A stretch of DNA of 64,000 nt from Dillenia suffruticosa (taxonomy: Eukaryota > Streptophyta > Magnoliopsida > Dilleniales > Dilleniaceae): assembly GCA_033439265.1 (NCBI GenBank), contig JAVTVX010000035.1, positions 17,200,001 to 17,264,000 on the forward strand. Reading direction: 5' to 3'. Shown here one piece after another: positions 11,950 to 23,486 of this stretch (its first letter is position 1; every line of letters starts with the position of its first letter). Both the position numbers and the translations under genes were made by a program. The notes beneath the pieces were generated by a model. The model had not been told where the DNA came from. It saw only the letters and a program-made list of their open reading frames with translations, and made no database searches.

Positions 11950-13260
11950 CGCATTTTATTTTGTATTTTATATCTCCCCCTTTTTGTTGCAGCAAAAACA
12001 GAAGATAAATAAGGTAGAGGAAGGAAAGTGCAGCTTTCATTAAGGGAAATAAGGAATACAGGAAAGATAAGAATCAGAAATTCAGAAATAACATAGTTGT
12101 ACTGCATTCAGAAATGCACCTAGACATCTAAAAATTTTGTAAACAAAACAAATAAGTCTTTCTGCACTATTTGCAGTAGATTCATACATTGATCTACCTT
12201 TTCTTCTAAGACATTGATTCTATATTCTAATCCACTAACTCATTCTAATTTGTCTGAGGAATGATGCACAAGATGTGTAGTTGTCTTCCTTCTTTTTCTA
12301 AAAGATTCTCCCATTTCAGGTTTGGATCTGGATAATTTAGAATCTGTTTGTTCGTTCATGTTCTGTCTAAAGTCAGCTTCTACTCTATCTAGTTCATCTA
12401 GATTTTCTCGCCAAACTTTTCCATCTCTATGTTTCCAATCTTTGTTATCAGATATGGTAATGCCCATATGATTAATGCAAGTATCACCAAGTGTAAGAAC
12501 ATTCTCAGTTACTCCTTTAAATTCAGAGAAATCTAAACCTTTATACTCTAAAAGATTTGACAACACATTACCATAAAGTCTCATATTCACATTCCTTCTA
12601 ATATGAAACATAAAAATGTCAACTAAATCTAATTTTTTATCCAAAATCATTGTAGCAATAATCTTGACATCCTCAACAGTTACAATAGTCATAGTTCCAT
12701 TCCTTGGAGTAATACACAGAGCCACAACTTTGTGAATGACTCAAACTAACAAAGGAAAATCTGAACAGTAGAAGTATTTGCTTTCTACATCATATTTGTC
12801 ACCAAGTAGATCATATAATTCTTTCTTGTTTAGACTTAATAAAGAAGAATCAACAGTCCTTTTCAGTCCTTTTCAGTTCTAAGCAAGCATATATATTATC
12901 TTTAATTATGGTAACTGAATGATTATCAATTTTTGTTATCAAATTGTCTACATTTGTAGTGTCTGAATTGTTTTAGAAATCAAAGATTTGCTTCCAGTAT
13001 GTTTGTAAACCAGTACATAAACTAACACAACCAATTCTATCAAGAAACTTTCGAATTTTTAACTCGTTCTTCTCAAAAAATTCGAAATCCAAAATTCTTG
13101 AAAGAAGAACATTTACATTCAAAGCACACTTGCTCATTGAAGTGATTTTATTCCTAAATGATTCAATCATTGAAGGAATCTCTATTTCTTGAGATGAAAA
13201 ATCTATTTCTTGAGATGAAGAATTTTCGGAAAATAGAGAGCATAAGAATGGATCGTCACT
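11950..13260 (-). pseudogene. Extra reading frame between pol and 3' LTR (copy A)
   Basis: Follows pol on the same strand. The best piece is 12,240-12,725: MILDKKLDLVDIFMFHIRRN, MRLYGNVLSNLLEYKGLDFS, then a basic, probably unstructured end (MGESFRKRRKTTT). Position and layout resemble the extra (env-like) frame of Sireviruses and the plant-transposon-protein domain, recalled from motifs only. No membrane segments are evident. The N-terminal part is fused to RT by the deletion near 13,268. Confidence 0.6.
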
Positions 13261-13920
13261 CTCAAATGAACAGTAGAAGTATTTCTTTATTAACTCTTTT
13301 GTGTATTTTTCTTGATTTATGAAAATTCCTTTGGATATTTGTTTTATTTGTAAACCTAAAAAGAAATTCAATTCATCCATCATAGACATTTCAAATTCAT
13401 TTTTAATCATATTACTAAAATCATCACATAAGCATTCATTTGTAACATAAAAAATAAAATCATCAATATAAATTTGAACAATCATAATATCATTATTAAC
13501 ATATTTTGTAAATAAGATAGTATCAACATTTTCTTTCTTAAAATTATTTTTCACAAGAAAATCACTTAATTTTTCATACCATACTCTAGATGTTTGTTTT
13601 AAACCATAGAATACCTTGTGTAATATATAGACATGATTTTTTTTATTAGGTTCTTCAAATTCAGGGGCTTGACTAATATAAACTTTTTCTTTTATATATC
13701 CATTTAAAAATACACTTTTTACATATATTTGAAAAAATCTAAAATTTTTGAAGCATGCATAGGCTAAAAGTAGTCTAATTGTTTGTAACCTAGCTACCGG
13801 TGTAAATGTTTTATCATAGTCAATTTTTTCTTTTTGTGAATATTCTTTTGCTACCAATCTAACTTTATTTCTTATGATATTTTCATTTTTATCAATTTTG
13901 TTTCTAAAGACTCATTTTGT
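12973..13920 (-). pseudogene. Reverse transcriptase of the Sirevirus-like element, fused to downstream text
   Basis: Contains TFTPVARLQTIRLLLAYA, VKSVFLNGYIKEKVYISQ, FYGLKQTSRVWYEKL, YIDD at the catalytic box and MSMMDELNFFLGLQIKQ. After KYTKELIKKYF the frame passes near 13,268 into text (FSENSSSQEIDFSSQEIEIP) that in copy B lies beyond RNase H. The end of RT and all of RNase H are therefore deleted in copy A. Confidence 0.85.
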
Positions 13921-14011
13921 TCCTATTATTGTCTTATCATTTGGTTTTGAAATTAATGACCACATATTATTATTTTTTAAATTGATTTAATTCATATTGC
14001 ATTGCTTCTAT

Positions 14012-15185
14012 TTAACTTTCATCTTTAAGAAATTCATCAATATTTTTTTGTTCTATATGAGATAAAAGTGCAAATTGATTTTCGAAATTTTTATAATTTG
14101 ATCTAGTTCTTATGTTTTCATCTATATAACTAATAACATCTTTTTGTGAGTGACTAGGTAGAAATTTCCAATCTTTTATAATTTCATCTCTGTCCTTTTT
14201 CAATTTGAAATTAATTATTGTTATTATTTTCATGAGAGAGTTCATTTGACTTAATAGTCATACCATTATTGTCATATTCTCGATTTTGAAAATCATTTTC
14301 AAATTTTACATTAATAGTTTTTTTAACAATTTTAGATTATTTATTGAAAACTTTATATATTTTACTACTCAATGAATAATCTAAAAAGATTTTTTCTATT
14401 ACTTTTTCATCAAATTTACTTAATGTTTTCAAATTATTTTTCAAAATATAGTATGAGTATCCAAATGTATGAAAATAAGACACATTAGATTTTCTTCCCT
14501 TAAATAATTCATAAGGAGTTTTCTCAGTCATAGGTCTAAGATATACCCTATTTATTATGTAACAAACTATAGAAGTGGATTCGATCTAAAAATATTTTCC
14601 TATACCACTCTCATTTAGCATTGTTCTAGTCATTATTAAATTATCCTATTTTTTCTTTCAACCACTCCATTTTGTTGAGATGTATAGGGTGAAAATTTTT
14701 TTTTGATTTATTCATTTCTTATTGCAATATTCTAGAAATTCTATATTATCAAATTCTCTATCATGATCCATTCTTAATCCGATAATTTTTAGATCCTTTT
14801 CATTTTGTATTTTTTTAACAAAAATTTTGAATGCCTCAAATGCACTATTTTTATTAACTAAAAATAAAATCCATATAAATCTTAAAAAATCATCCACAAT
14901 TATATGACCATATTTATTTCCATCTAAGTTTTGAATTCTAATGGATCCAAACAAATCCATATGCAAAATTTCTAAATGTGTAGATGTTAATATGTGATCC
15001 TTATTTTTAAATGATGATTTTATTTGTTTATTTACTAAGCATGCATTACAATTTATGTGATTTTTTAAAGTTATTCTTGGTAAATCTCTTATTAAATTTT
15101 TCTTAGATAAAATTTTCAATTGTTTAAAATTCAGATGATCTAATTTTTTATACCATACATAAATGTCAGTTTCTATAGATATCAA
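14012..15185 (-). pseudogene. Integrase of the Sirevirus-like element
   Basis: Pre-integrase finger (WYKKLDHLNFKQL ... NCNAC), then core with LHMDLFGSIRIQNLDGNKYG, VDDFLRFIWILFL, GLRMDHDREFDNIEFLEYC (the usual DNG is DHD here) and, after frame breaks, TEKTPYELFKGRKSNVSYFH near 14,470-14,531. The C-terminal part includes DFLKDES-type text near 14,012-14,245. Inactive. Confidence 0.8.
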
Positions 15186-15196
15186 ACAATTTTCTT

Positions 15197-15790
15197 TTAA
15201 ACTACTAAGATTTTTGAGTTTACTATATAGACATTTCCAGATCTAATTCTTTCAAATATTTTTTCTTGAGTTATATTCTCAAAAACTATACATTTATTTT
15301 TCTTAAAAAACACATCATATCCAAAATCATATAATTGACTGACACTCAACAGATTATACATTAATATATCAATAAATAAAACATTTCTTATGAAAATAGA
15401 GTTAATGTCAATGGTACCCTTGTCAATGATTTTTTCTTTTTTATTGTCTCTAAAAGTCACAATTTCTTGTTCATCCTTTTCTAATTCTTTGAACAATGAG
15501 ATATCATCCGTTATATGCTTTGAGCAACCTTTATCGATATACCATTTTTCTTTTATTTTAGTTTCATGTTCCTGTAGAAGTTAAATAAACGAATCATCTG
15601 TTCTTAGAAACCCAAACTAATTTGGGTTCTCTAGATAACAAGCTTATATTTGAAATAATTTTTTCTCGAATATAACTAAACTTGTTTAAGTAGCAAAATT
15701 TAATAATATGTCATAGTTTATGACAATAATAGCAAGTGTAACTATTTTTCATTTTCTGAAAATTATCCAAATATTTATATTTAACTTGTA
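15197..15790 (-). pseudogene. Second zinc knuckle and aspartic protease of the Sirevirus-like element
   Basis: Near 15,690-15,735 the minus strand encodes CYYCHKL, then a stop where Gly is expected, then HIIKFC: a second CCHC knuckle broken by TGA. After it comes the protease start WYIDKGCSKHITDD (usual DSG changed to DKG), then LMYNLLSVSQLYDFGYDV. In copy B the knuckle is unbroken (CYYCHKLGHIAKFC). Confidence 0.7.
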
Positions 15791-16033
15791 AAAAATCAGA
15801 TTTTTTATATCCTGATGTGTTTATGAAATTTTTGTTAAAACTAGTAGGATAATAACTTCTTATATCCCTATATACTGTGCTTCTATGACCAGTATTTCTA
15901 TCTTTAATTTCTGCAGTCTGAAATTTTCTATTTTCTACAATTTTTCCTACACTAACAAATATAGTTTTATTGACTTGTGATTGAGTTATATTTGCAGAGT
16001 TATACCCTAGTCCATTCTTAAAAAGTCATATCT

Positions 16034-17400
16034 TTAAATTATAAAAAGTTTAGTTAGCTTTTGATCACTTTCATTGAACTTTTGAACTGTATTTTTTATG
16101 AACATAAATAGCTCCTCTATTCTAGTTTTCAGCAAATACATTTCATCATTCATTGCAGAATTTTCCAATTTTATAGTTTCATTTTCAGATCTTAATACTG
16201 ATAATTCAATATTTTCAGCAGAATTTTTAATTTTCAATATTTCATACTCAGATTTAAGTATATCATTTTCAGAATTCAGCAGTATGTTACTCTATTTCAG
16301 AATCTCTTTTTCATGTTCTAAGTTAAGTATTCTGCATTTAAAATCTGAAGTCAATTTTAGTATGTCATTTTCATCAGAAACATCAGTTTCATAACTTTCA
16401 GAATCAGATTTTACCTGTAAATCAGCCATCAGATAGATGTTTGCTTCATCAGAACTTTCAGAATTTTTTTAGTAAGAATATGAACCTAAATCTTCAAAAT
16501 CACTCCAGATAGTCATCAATACCTTTCCCTTTTTCTAAAATTTCTAGATTTTCTTCTAGAGGATTGGACGCTCATATTTGATGTGCCCTGGTTTTTTACA
16601 CTCATAGCACACAACTTCTTCTTTGTCTTTCTTTTTATCCTTGTTTTTGTTGAGTTTTCCTGCATAGGATTTTGGCTTTAGAGACACATTAATTTTTGAA
16701 AATTTATGAAAATTTTTACCTTTTTTTTCTAAGAACTCTGGACAATCTTTTGGCTAGAAGATTGACTTCACTTCCACCATATTCATCCTTTGAAAGCTCT
16801 TCCTTTATAGTAAATGCAATAGATTTTTTCTTCCCTTCAGATTCAGCAGAATGATACATTTTATCTTCATATGCCATTAGATTTCCCCTTAACTCATTCA
16901 GGGATAGTATCGAGAGATATTGTGCCTCCTCAATGGCAGTATTTTTAGCATCCCAAACTCTGGGAAGAATTCTCAAAATTTTTCTGACAAGATCACTGTC
17001 TGAGAAGGGTTTTCCAAGAGATTTCAGTTCATTTGTGATGGAAGTGAATTTGTTGAACATATCCTTTACTTGTTCTCCCGACTGAAACTTAAACAGCTCA
17101 TACTCCTACATAAGAAGGTTAATTTTGGTGTCTTTCATAGTCCTTGTTCTTTCATGAGTGACACAGAGTTTGTCCCATATTTCTTTGGTTGTAGAACAAG
17201 AAGAAATTAAGTTAAATTCTGTAGGAGAGATTGCACATAACAATAGGTGTTTTGCTCGAAAGTTTATAGACATTTTCTTCTTATTTTCCTCAGTCACTAT
17301 AGAGGTTTTTACATCTAAGTTTTCTTTTGAAATTACTTCCCAAGTTTCATAATCCGTGGCTTGAATAAAGGTCTCTAATCTATATTTCTAATAAAAAAAT
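16034..17400 (-). pseudogene. gag of the Sirevirus-like element, with coiled-coil extension
   Basis: From right to left: copia gag core (LLLCAISPTEFNLISSCSTT, KEIWDKLCVTHE, then ILPRVWDAKNTAIEEA), a zinc knuckle near 16,570-16,620 (CYECKKPGHIKYER, final Cys replaced by Arg), and a downstream coiled-coil-like frame (LRSENETIKLENSAMNDEMY, 16,034-16,237). A long coiled-coil gag is characteristic of Sireviruses. Interrupted by stops. Confidence 0.75.
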
Positions 17401-17521
17401 TGACTCCATCAAAGTAAGGAGCCCTATTTGTGTATTGGCCAAGAGTGTGTGGTGAAGTTATTGGATTTTTGGCTTAAAACATAGCTCTTTTATGGAGTCG
17501 AGCACCCGCACTAATACCATT

Positions 17522-18728
17522 TGTTGGTCCCAATGAAACCAAGAAGGGGGTTGAATTGGTTTGCTTCAATTTTGAATTTTACTCCACTTAAAATCTAACT
17601 TAAAACCTAAATCCAAATTAGATGAAACATGTAAATGCAAATATATGGAAATATAGAAAAATAAAGAGAAATGATAGCGAGATCAAGCCCGGTGTATAGT
17701 GGTTCGATCTTATGCCTACGTCCACTCTTTCAGCTCAGCAAGACAGAGTCCAGCGATAACTAATTTCCAATATGAAGAAAGAGAGTTACAAACACATGTG
17801 CATGGCTTCAATGTTGACAATCTGCACCTTCCTTCTTGAAGATGTCTTAGTCCAACATTTACCCAATTTTAACTCTCTCACGCCTAACCCATCAACCCAA
17901 GAGAATGTTTCCAACACTCTCCTTAGACTTGTGAGACTATACAAATACAAAATCAGAAAGTACAGAACAAAATCAACTCAGTCGGCAGCAGAAAGTATGA
18001 TCGAGTAGAGGTTTTTGGGTTCTGTTTTCTCTCAATCCAAAACCCAAAAATATTCTGTAAAATTTTCTGAATATGGACTGAATATTGTTTTTCAATATTC
18101 AATTCGAGTTCTTCTCAAAATCAGCTTGTTTCAAAATGATATATGCCTTTCAATATGCATTAGAATCAGCCTTGACTGTTTTCAGATCCTTATTTTTAGT
18201 CTTCAGTTTATGAGCTTCAAAAAATTTTTTACTACTGTAACTTTTTGAATTTAAACTCTAACAATACTCTTATTATGAAGAAAAATCGAAATTCAAAAAG
18301 TTTAGAAGTTGGAGAAGATATATGAGACCAAAAACCTCCTAAAAATTTGCCAGAATATGCTGAATGCAAATTCTGAATTTGGTTTTACCTCCAGTAAAAT
18401 TCTGATCTGAATTTAAATTTGAATCATTTATTAGAATAGATTTCATGGTTAATTACAGTTCTCAATCTGCATTTAACATGTTGAACTAGGGCTTCAAAGT
18501 AAAACAAAATACAGCGGTTAAAAACTTGTCTAAAACTCTATTGCTTTTTTCATCACACTGTTTCTATCCTACTTCTGTGATAATATTTTATGACCAGTTG
18601 TATAGATTTATATATATAACATTGTATTACATATTCTAAATGTCTGCACACTTAATAAATTATTAGAAATATATATAAGTTTTGTTATTATCAAAATATA
18701 TTAGGATTCGACAACAATTTCGCTAACA
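17522..18728 (-). repeat. 5' LTR of the Sirevirus-like element (copy A)
   Basis: Right-hand LTR, promoter side for the minus-strand genes. Followed by AGAAT, the target duplication. Copy B has no counterpart because that duplicate stops inside the element. Confidence 0.92.
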
Positions 18729-18863
18729 AGAATCAAATAGGGCTCCTCTTCAATGTAAGGCGGTGTGGCTGTTGTCCTAGGGTAGGGCTCCGTTTATAAT
18801 CTTTCAATTCTGGTTTAGTATAGGTCTAACTCAAACCTAACCCAACCCTCTTGAGTTGAATGT

Positions 18864-18935
18864 TTACTTAAAAAAAACACAAGATTTGAACTCCAAATCA
18901 TGAAATTGTGAAAAAGAAGTTGTCTTCACTAAACT
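18864..18935 (-). mobile_element. tRNA-like A-tailed mini-retroposon (candidate)
   Basis: On the minus strand: TTTAGTGAAGACAAC (A-box-like), then TTTGGAGTTCAAATCTTG (B-box-like), ending in a homopolymer run. Same layout as the elements at 19,564, 19,689 and 20,031. About 70 bp. Confidence 0.3.
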
Positions 18936-19563
18936 GTCTCATTAGAAATAATTGAATCTCTACTAAATGGTGTTCCTTTATCACATTAAGATATTAATTT
19001 CCTTCTACAATCTTTAAATTTTGTTCTTTACTAAGATCATAAATTCAAATCCACTTCAGATATCATGAACCAAATATGCTGAGGACCACTGGTTCTTCAA
19101 TGACATATTTATAAAAGATGAGAACCTCAATATAGACGGGAGCTGCATTGGTATGTTCCCTTCATCTTTTGCATAGCACAAAAATTATTTTTTAACTATT
19201 TTAACTAAAATTAACTAGATAAATATTTATATAACTTTGCAAACAAAAATCAAATTAAATCAATTTTTCATATAAAATTCAAATTTATTTTTATATTCAC
19301 AATTTTTTTACATTAAAAATCTATAATCTCAGTTAAGTTAACTTTCTCAACTTTTTCAAATGGGCCACCACATCTAATAAATCATTATTTGCGGCCGAAA
19401 TCCAGATTTCCAACAAAACTTAATAAAGCATCAAATAGTTTATACTTTCCTTTTTTTTACTGTACCAACCGATAAGCGAAATCATATTATGATTAATCTG
19501 ATTCAAACCTTGCAGTGACCCATTTAAAAAAATTTCCCTTCCAACGTAGTTTTTTTCATACCT

Positions 19564-19640
19564 AAACCGCGAGTCAAACTCGAAAATTTAGTTAAGAAAG
19601 CTAGCGCTGCATCCTACTAGACCAACTCTCTGTTAATATA
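19564..19640 (-). mobile_element. tRNA-like mini-retroposon (candidate)
   Basis: Minus strand: GTTGGTCTAGTAGGATGCAG (A-box-like), then TTTCGAGTTTGACTCGCGG (B-box-like), ending near TATGAAAAAAA. Size and boxes fit a tRNA-derived SINE head; the tail is an A run. A second copy lies near 21,300-21,378. Confidence 0.35.
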
Positions 19641-19688
19641 GTTTACACTTTCTCTAACATCTTATCATTTCTACAACTTTATCCCCAA

Positions 19689-19769
19689 GAAAATAACTTA
19701 GTAGTCACAATCCCCCTCCACCAACCCTGAGATCCAGGTTTTGAATTTTTGTGTAACAAAAAAAAAACA
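19689..19769 (+). mobile_element. tRNA-like A-tailed mini-retroposon (candidate)
   Basis: ACTTAGTAGTCACAATCC (A-box-like), CCAGGTTTTGAATTTTTG (B-box-like), then TGTAACAAAAAAAAAA. Clearly related in layout and text to 20,031-20,109. A second copy lies near 21,426-21,505 in the tandem unit. Confidence 0.4.
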
Positions 19770-20030
19770 TTTCTACTACTTTTACGGAGAAAAAACTGGG
19801 AAAAACAAAGAGCATGTTTAGAATTTAAAATAGTTTAACTTTGGATGGGGTGTGATTAATTTGCATGCAAATTTTGGTGTTATTTTACTTTATACTATGA
19901 CCAAACGGGCTCTTACTCACAACTTCAGTCCTATGATCTCTAACCAAATACATATGAAAGAAGTTGATGGTTGGACCATTCCCATTTTGAATGTTCTTGA
20001 ACCAATTTAAACATTATTTCTGTCCCCAAA

Positions 20031-20109
20031 AGGACAGTCTAGTGGTATAAACCCACTTCCTCCAACTTGATGATTTCAGATTCAAATTCTCGTATAACAA
20101 AAAAAAACA
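20031..20109 (+). mobile_element. tRNA-like A-tailed mini-retroposon (candidate)
   Basis: CAGTCTAGTGGTATAAACCC (A-box-like, close to the tRNA consensus), CAGATTCAAATTCTCGT (B-box-like), then ATAACAAAAAAAA. Aligns with 19,689-19,769 throughout. A second copy lies near 21,768-21,845. Too short for most SINEs, so it may be a minimal tRNA-derived retroposon. Confidence 0.4.
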
Positions 20110-20452
20110 TTATTTCTTCACGACAAAGTTTAAATGTTCCTCTTTCCTCCTGGGCCATCAAGACTCTGTTCACATGAAACAGATACAAAATGCCAAAAAA
20201 AGGGGGTAATATATATCATCTTTTTTATAGGCATAAAGAAACAGCATAAAGAGAGTGGAGTTACCCAAAAAAAAAAAAAACCGTGATTTTTCCAAAGAGT
20301 AGCTAGAAACTGATCATTCTATTATCTAGAAATTGTAAGAGTAAATATATTAGGCATTTAAATAATACAAATTGATCAATATGATGATCTGATAATAGAG
20401 ACTATCATATATGTTCAGGATGCAGGTTAAATGTACCAAGATCTCTACATAC

Positions 20453-20528
20453 CAGATCATTGGATCCACATTGATGAAAAATGCAAACATCATCGTAGCA
20501 AAAAGCAATTTCCTTGCAATTACACCCC
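20453..20528 (-). other. Exon-like segment, unit 1
   Basis: Minus strand: acceptor ttgtgtgcag, open 76-nt segment encoding GVIARKLLFATMMFAFFINV then DPMIW, donor gtatgtag. A mostly hydrophobic stretch, possibly membrane. No neighbouring exons were recognised, so this is probably an exon fragment moved here. The gene was not recognised. Confidence 0.4.
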
Positions 20529-20667
20529 CTGCACACAAATATGAAGATTAAAAAGATTGGTATAACCATAAGCTCTTACAACCTACGGAAATCATGAAGC
20601 GGAGACCTTATAACTCTAATCCAAATTCTAGAGGATAGCTCATTAAACGTAAAGATAAATCACCATT

Positions 20668-22396
20668 AAACTGTCTCATTAGAAATAATTGAATCTCTAC
20701 TAAATGGTGTTCCTTTATCACATTAAGATATTAATTTCCTTCTACAATCTTTAAATTTTGTTCTTTACTAAGATCATAAATTCAAATCCACTTCAGATAT
20801 CATGAACCAAATATGTTGAGGACCACTGGTTCTTCAATGACATATTTATAAAAGATGAGAACCTCAATATAGACGGGAGCTGCATTGGTATGTTCCCTCC
20901 ATCTTTTGCATAGCACAAAAATTATTTTTCAACTATTTTAACTAAAATTAACTAGATAAATATTTATATAACTTTGCAAACAAAAATCAAATTAAATCAA
21001 TTTTTCATATAAAATTCAAATTTATTTTTATATACACAATTTTTTTATATTAAAAATCTATAATTTCAGTTAAGTTAACTTTCTCAACTTTTTCAAATGG
21101 GCCACCACATCTAACAAATCATTATTTGCGGCCGAAATCCAGATTTCCAACAAAACTTAATAAAGCATCTCATAGTTTATACTTTCATTTTTTTTACAGT
21201 ACCAACCGATATGCGAAATTATATTCTGATTAATCTGATTCAAGCCTTGCAGTGACCCATTTAAAAAAATTACCCTTTCAACGTAATTTTTTTCATACCT
21301 AAACCGCGAGTCAAACTCGAAAATTTAGTTAAGGAAGCCAGCGTTACATCCTACTAGACCAACTCTCTATTAATATAGTTTACACTTTCTCTAATATCTT
21401 ATCATTTCTACAACTTTATCCCCAAGAAGATAACTTGGTAGTCACAATCCCCCTCCACCAACCCTGAGATCCAGGTTTTGAATTTTTGTGTAACAAAAAA
21501 AAAACATTTCTACTACTTGTACGGAGAAAAGCTGGGAAAAACAAAAAGCATGTTTAGAATTTAAAATAGTTTAACTTTGGATGGGGTGTGATTAATTTGC
21601 ATGCAAATTTTGGTGTTATTTTATTTGATACTATGACCAAACGGGCTTTTACTCACAACTTCAGTCCTATGATCTCTAACCAAATACATATGAAAGAAGT
21701 TGATGGTTGGACCATTCCCATTTTGAATGTTCTTGAACCAATTTAAACATTATTTCTGTCCTCAAAAGGACAGTCTAGTGGTATAAACCCATTTTCTCTA
21801 ATTTGGTGATTCCAGATTCAAATTCTCGTACAACAAAAAAAAAACAATATTTCTTCACGACAAAGTTTAAATGTTCCTCTTTCCTCGTGGGCCATCAAGA
21901 CTCTGTTCACATGAAACAGATACAAAATGCCAAAAAAAGGGGGTAACATATATCATCTTTTTGATAGGCATAAAGAAACAGCATAAAGAGAGCGGAGTTA
22001 CCCAAAAAAAAAACCGTGATTTTACCAAAGAGCAGCTAGAAACTGATCATTCTATTATCTAGAAATTGTAAGAGTAAATATATTAGGCATTTAAATAATA
22101 CAAATTGATCAATATGATGATCTGATAATAGAGATTATCATACATGTTCAGGATGCAGGTTGAATGTACCAAGATCTCTACATACCAGATCATTGGATCC
22201 ACATTGATGCAAAATGCAAACATCATCGTAGCAAAAAGCAATTTCCTTGCAATTACACCCCCTGCACACAAATATGAAGATTAAAAAGATTGGTATAACC
22301 ATAAGCTCTTACAACCTACGGAAATCATGAAGCGGAGACCTTATAACTCTAATCCAAATTCTAGAGGATAGCTCATTAAACGTAAAGATAAATCAG
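20668..22396. repeat. 1.74-kb tandem duplication, unit 2
   Basis: Second unit of the tandem repeat. Ends at cgtaaagataaatca, after which unique sequence starts. Carries the same exon-like segment and tRNA-like elements as unit 1. Confidence 0.95.
22186..22261 (-). other. Exon-like segment, unit 2
   Basis: Tandem copy of 20,453-20,528, with both splice signals kept and one residue change (FFINV to FCINV). Keeping the open frame in both copies proves little over only 25 codons. Confidence 0.4.
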
Positions 22397-23481
22397 CAAT
22401 TGATCAGTGACAATAACATTAGAACTCATTTTCCTGACCAATCAGACCTTGTAGTGAAGTGGTTTCCAATTTCTCTTCCAACAAAGGGTGGGATCCAAGT
22501 GATTGAAGACTTATGAAGCACGGACATATCAAAATAAAAGTCTTGTCTATATTCAACAACATGTCAAATGCAACAAACTTTTATCTCTTGGAATTCTGAT
22601 CTTTCTTAAGACACCTTGAATACTTGCTGAACAGTTGAACACTCCAAAGACACTTTATGACTGTTCATGCAATGGGAAAGCGTATGCAGTTTAATATTTT
22701 CAAATAGATCTCTTTCATCAGGAAATTATAGTATTAATCCCCTACGAATATAAATTATGTATTGGCTAACTCTACAGTACTTATAGGCAAAACTTAATAC
22801 TATTAATACGTATTTTATAAATATGCACATAGCTCAATCTATACTATACATAAAAGTGACCACATGTCAACCTATTCTTTTTCCAGTTTTGGACATGCTC
22901 ATTTAGCCCACTCACTTGAAGGTTATCGTAACATCTCAACGTTGTCCTTTTAGTTTTTCACTATGATTTATAATCTATATATACTTCGCTTTCTGATTCA
23001 AAAGAATCACAAAACTGATGTAGATCTAATCAGTACAACTATTTTCTAAGTTTTCAAATTTTGTTATCATAAACTCAATATTGTTCAAATATTATATAAA
23101 GACTCCTACAAAATAGTTGTTCTCAGGTTTTACCTAAGCAGATTGTAAGTTACTATCATGCTAATTTATAGCTTTATTTAAATATCGACTAGCATTTTTA
23201 TAATGCAATATTTTATCTCAATGTAGTTAACTCCCCCCCGAGTCAAATATGGACATATATCATTATTTTTTACAAAATCTTTATTGTTACCAATGTGCAA
23301 AGCACATGCAAACAGATAAGTACTATTCAAGTGTCCTGTATAATTTTGCAAAAATATGTTGTCCCATGTCTCATGTATAACTCCATGCTTATTATTGATA
23401 ACCCCAAATAACCATGTAAGAAGATTCTAGACTTGACAGATGGACAACTTTCATTGCACAGTTTCTGTGATGAGCATTATA
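22397..23481. other. Unique AT-rich spacer
   Basis: No gene found. Holds a possible small Helitron (22,838-23,326). Otherwise only short stray frames. Confidence 0.5.
22838..23326 (+). mobile_element. Possible non-autonomous Helitron
   Basis: Starts TCTATACTATACATAAAAG directly after an A, a typical plant Helitron 5' end. Near the other end a perfect 6-bp hairpin (ATGTGC-AAA-GCACAT, 23,293-23,307) lies 15 bases before CTAT, followed by T. The terminus should be CTRR, so the last base does not fit. No coding capacity. Confidence 0.3.
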
Positions 23482-23486
23482 GTCGT

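Larger units (their letters stand above)
1..15891. repeat. Segmental duplication, copy A
   Basis: Collinear with 26,888-41,126. Homology is already present at base 1, so the left edge lies outside the window. It ends near 15,891, inside the internal region of the LTR element, where copy B joins unrelated DNA after the shared run cttctatgacca. Copy A contains an extra 3-kb patch (about 6,957-9,996). Outside the central tract the two copies differ by frequent substitutions and indels. From about 1,436 to 6,427 they are almost identical. Confidence 0.93.
10515..18728 (-). mobile_element. Sirevirus-like Ty1/copia LTR retrotransposon, complete ends, decayed
   Basis: Two LTRs (10,515-11,742 and 17,522-18,728) both run TGTTGG...CTAACA. 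The flanks match exactly: AGAAT at 10,510-10,514 and 18,729-18,733, a 5-bp target duplication. Genes read on the minus strand, so the right LTR is the 5' one. Next to it on the minus strand is TGGTATTAGTGCGGG, like the initiator-Met tRNA primer site. Next to the 3' LTR is a purine-rich tract (aaaaaaggagaaaa). Order: gag, protease, integrase, RT, then an extra frame. RNase H is missing. Many stops and frameshifts; not autonomous. Confidence 0.93.
18931..20667. repeat. 1.74-kb tandem duplication, unit 1
   Basis: Begins aaactgtctcattagaaata and runs to gtaaagataaatcaccatt. Matches 20,668-22,396 nearly base for base, with scattered substitutions. A direct head-to-tail repeat with no LTR or inverted ends. 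Confidence 0.95.

Noticed and set aside
20031-20109. Functional tRNA gene
   Set aside because: Box-like text is present, but no clean cloverleaf or anticodon arm could be drawn, and an A run follows directly.
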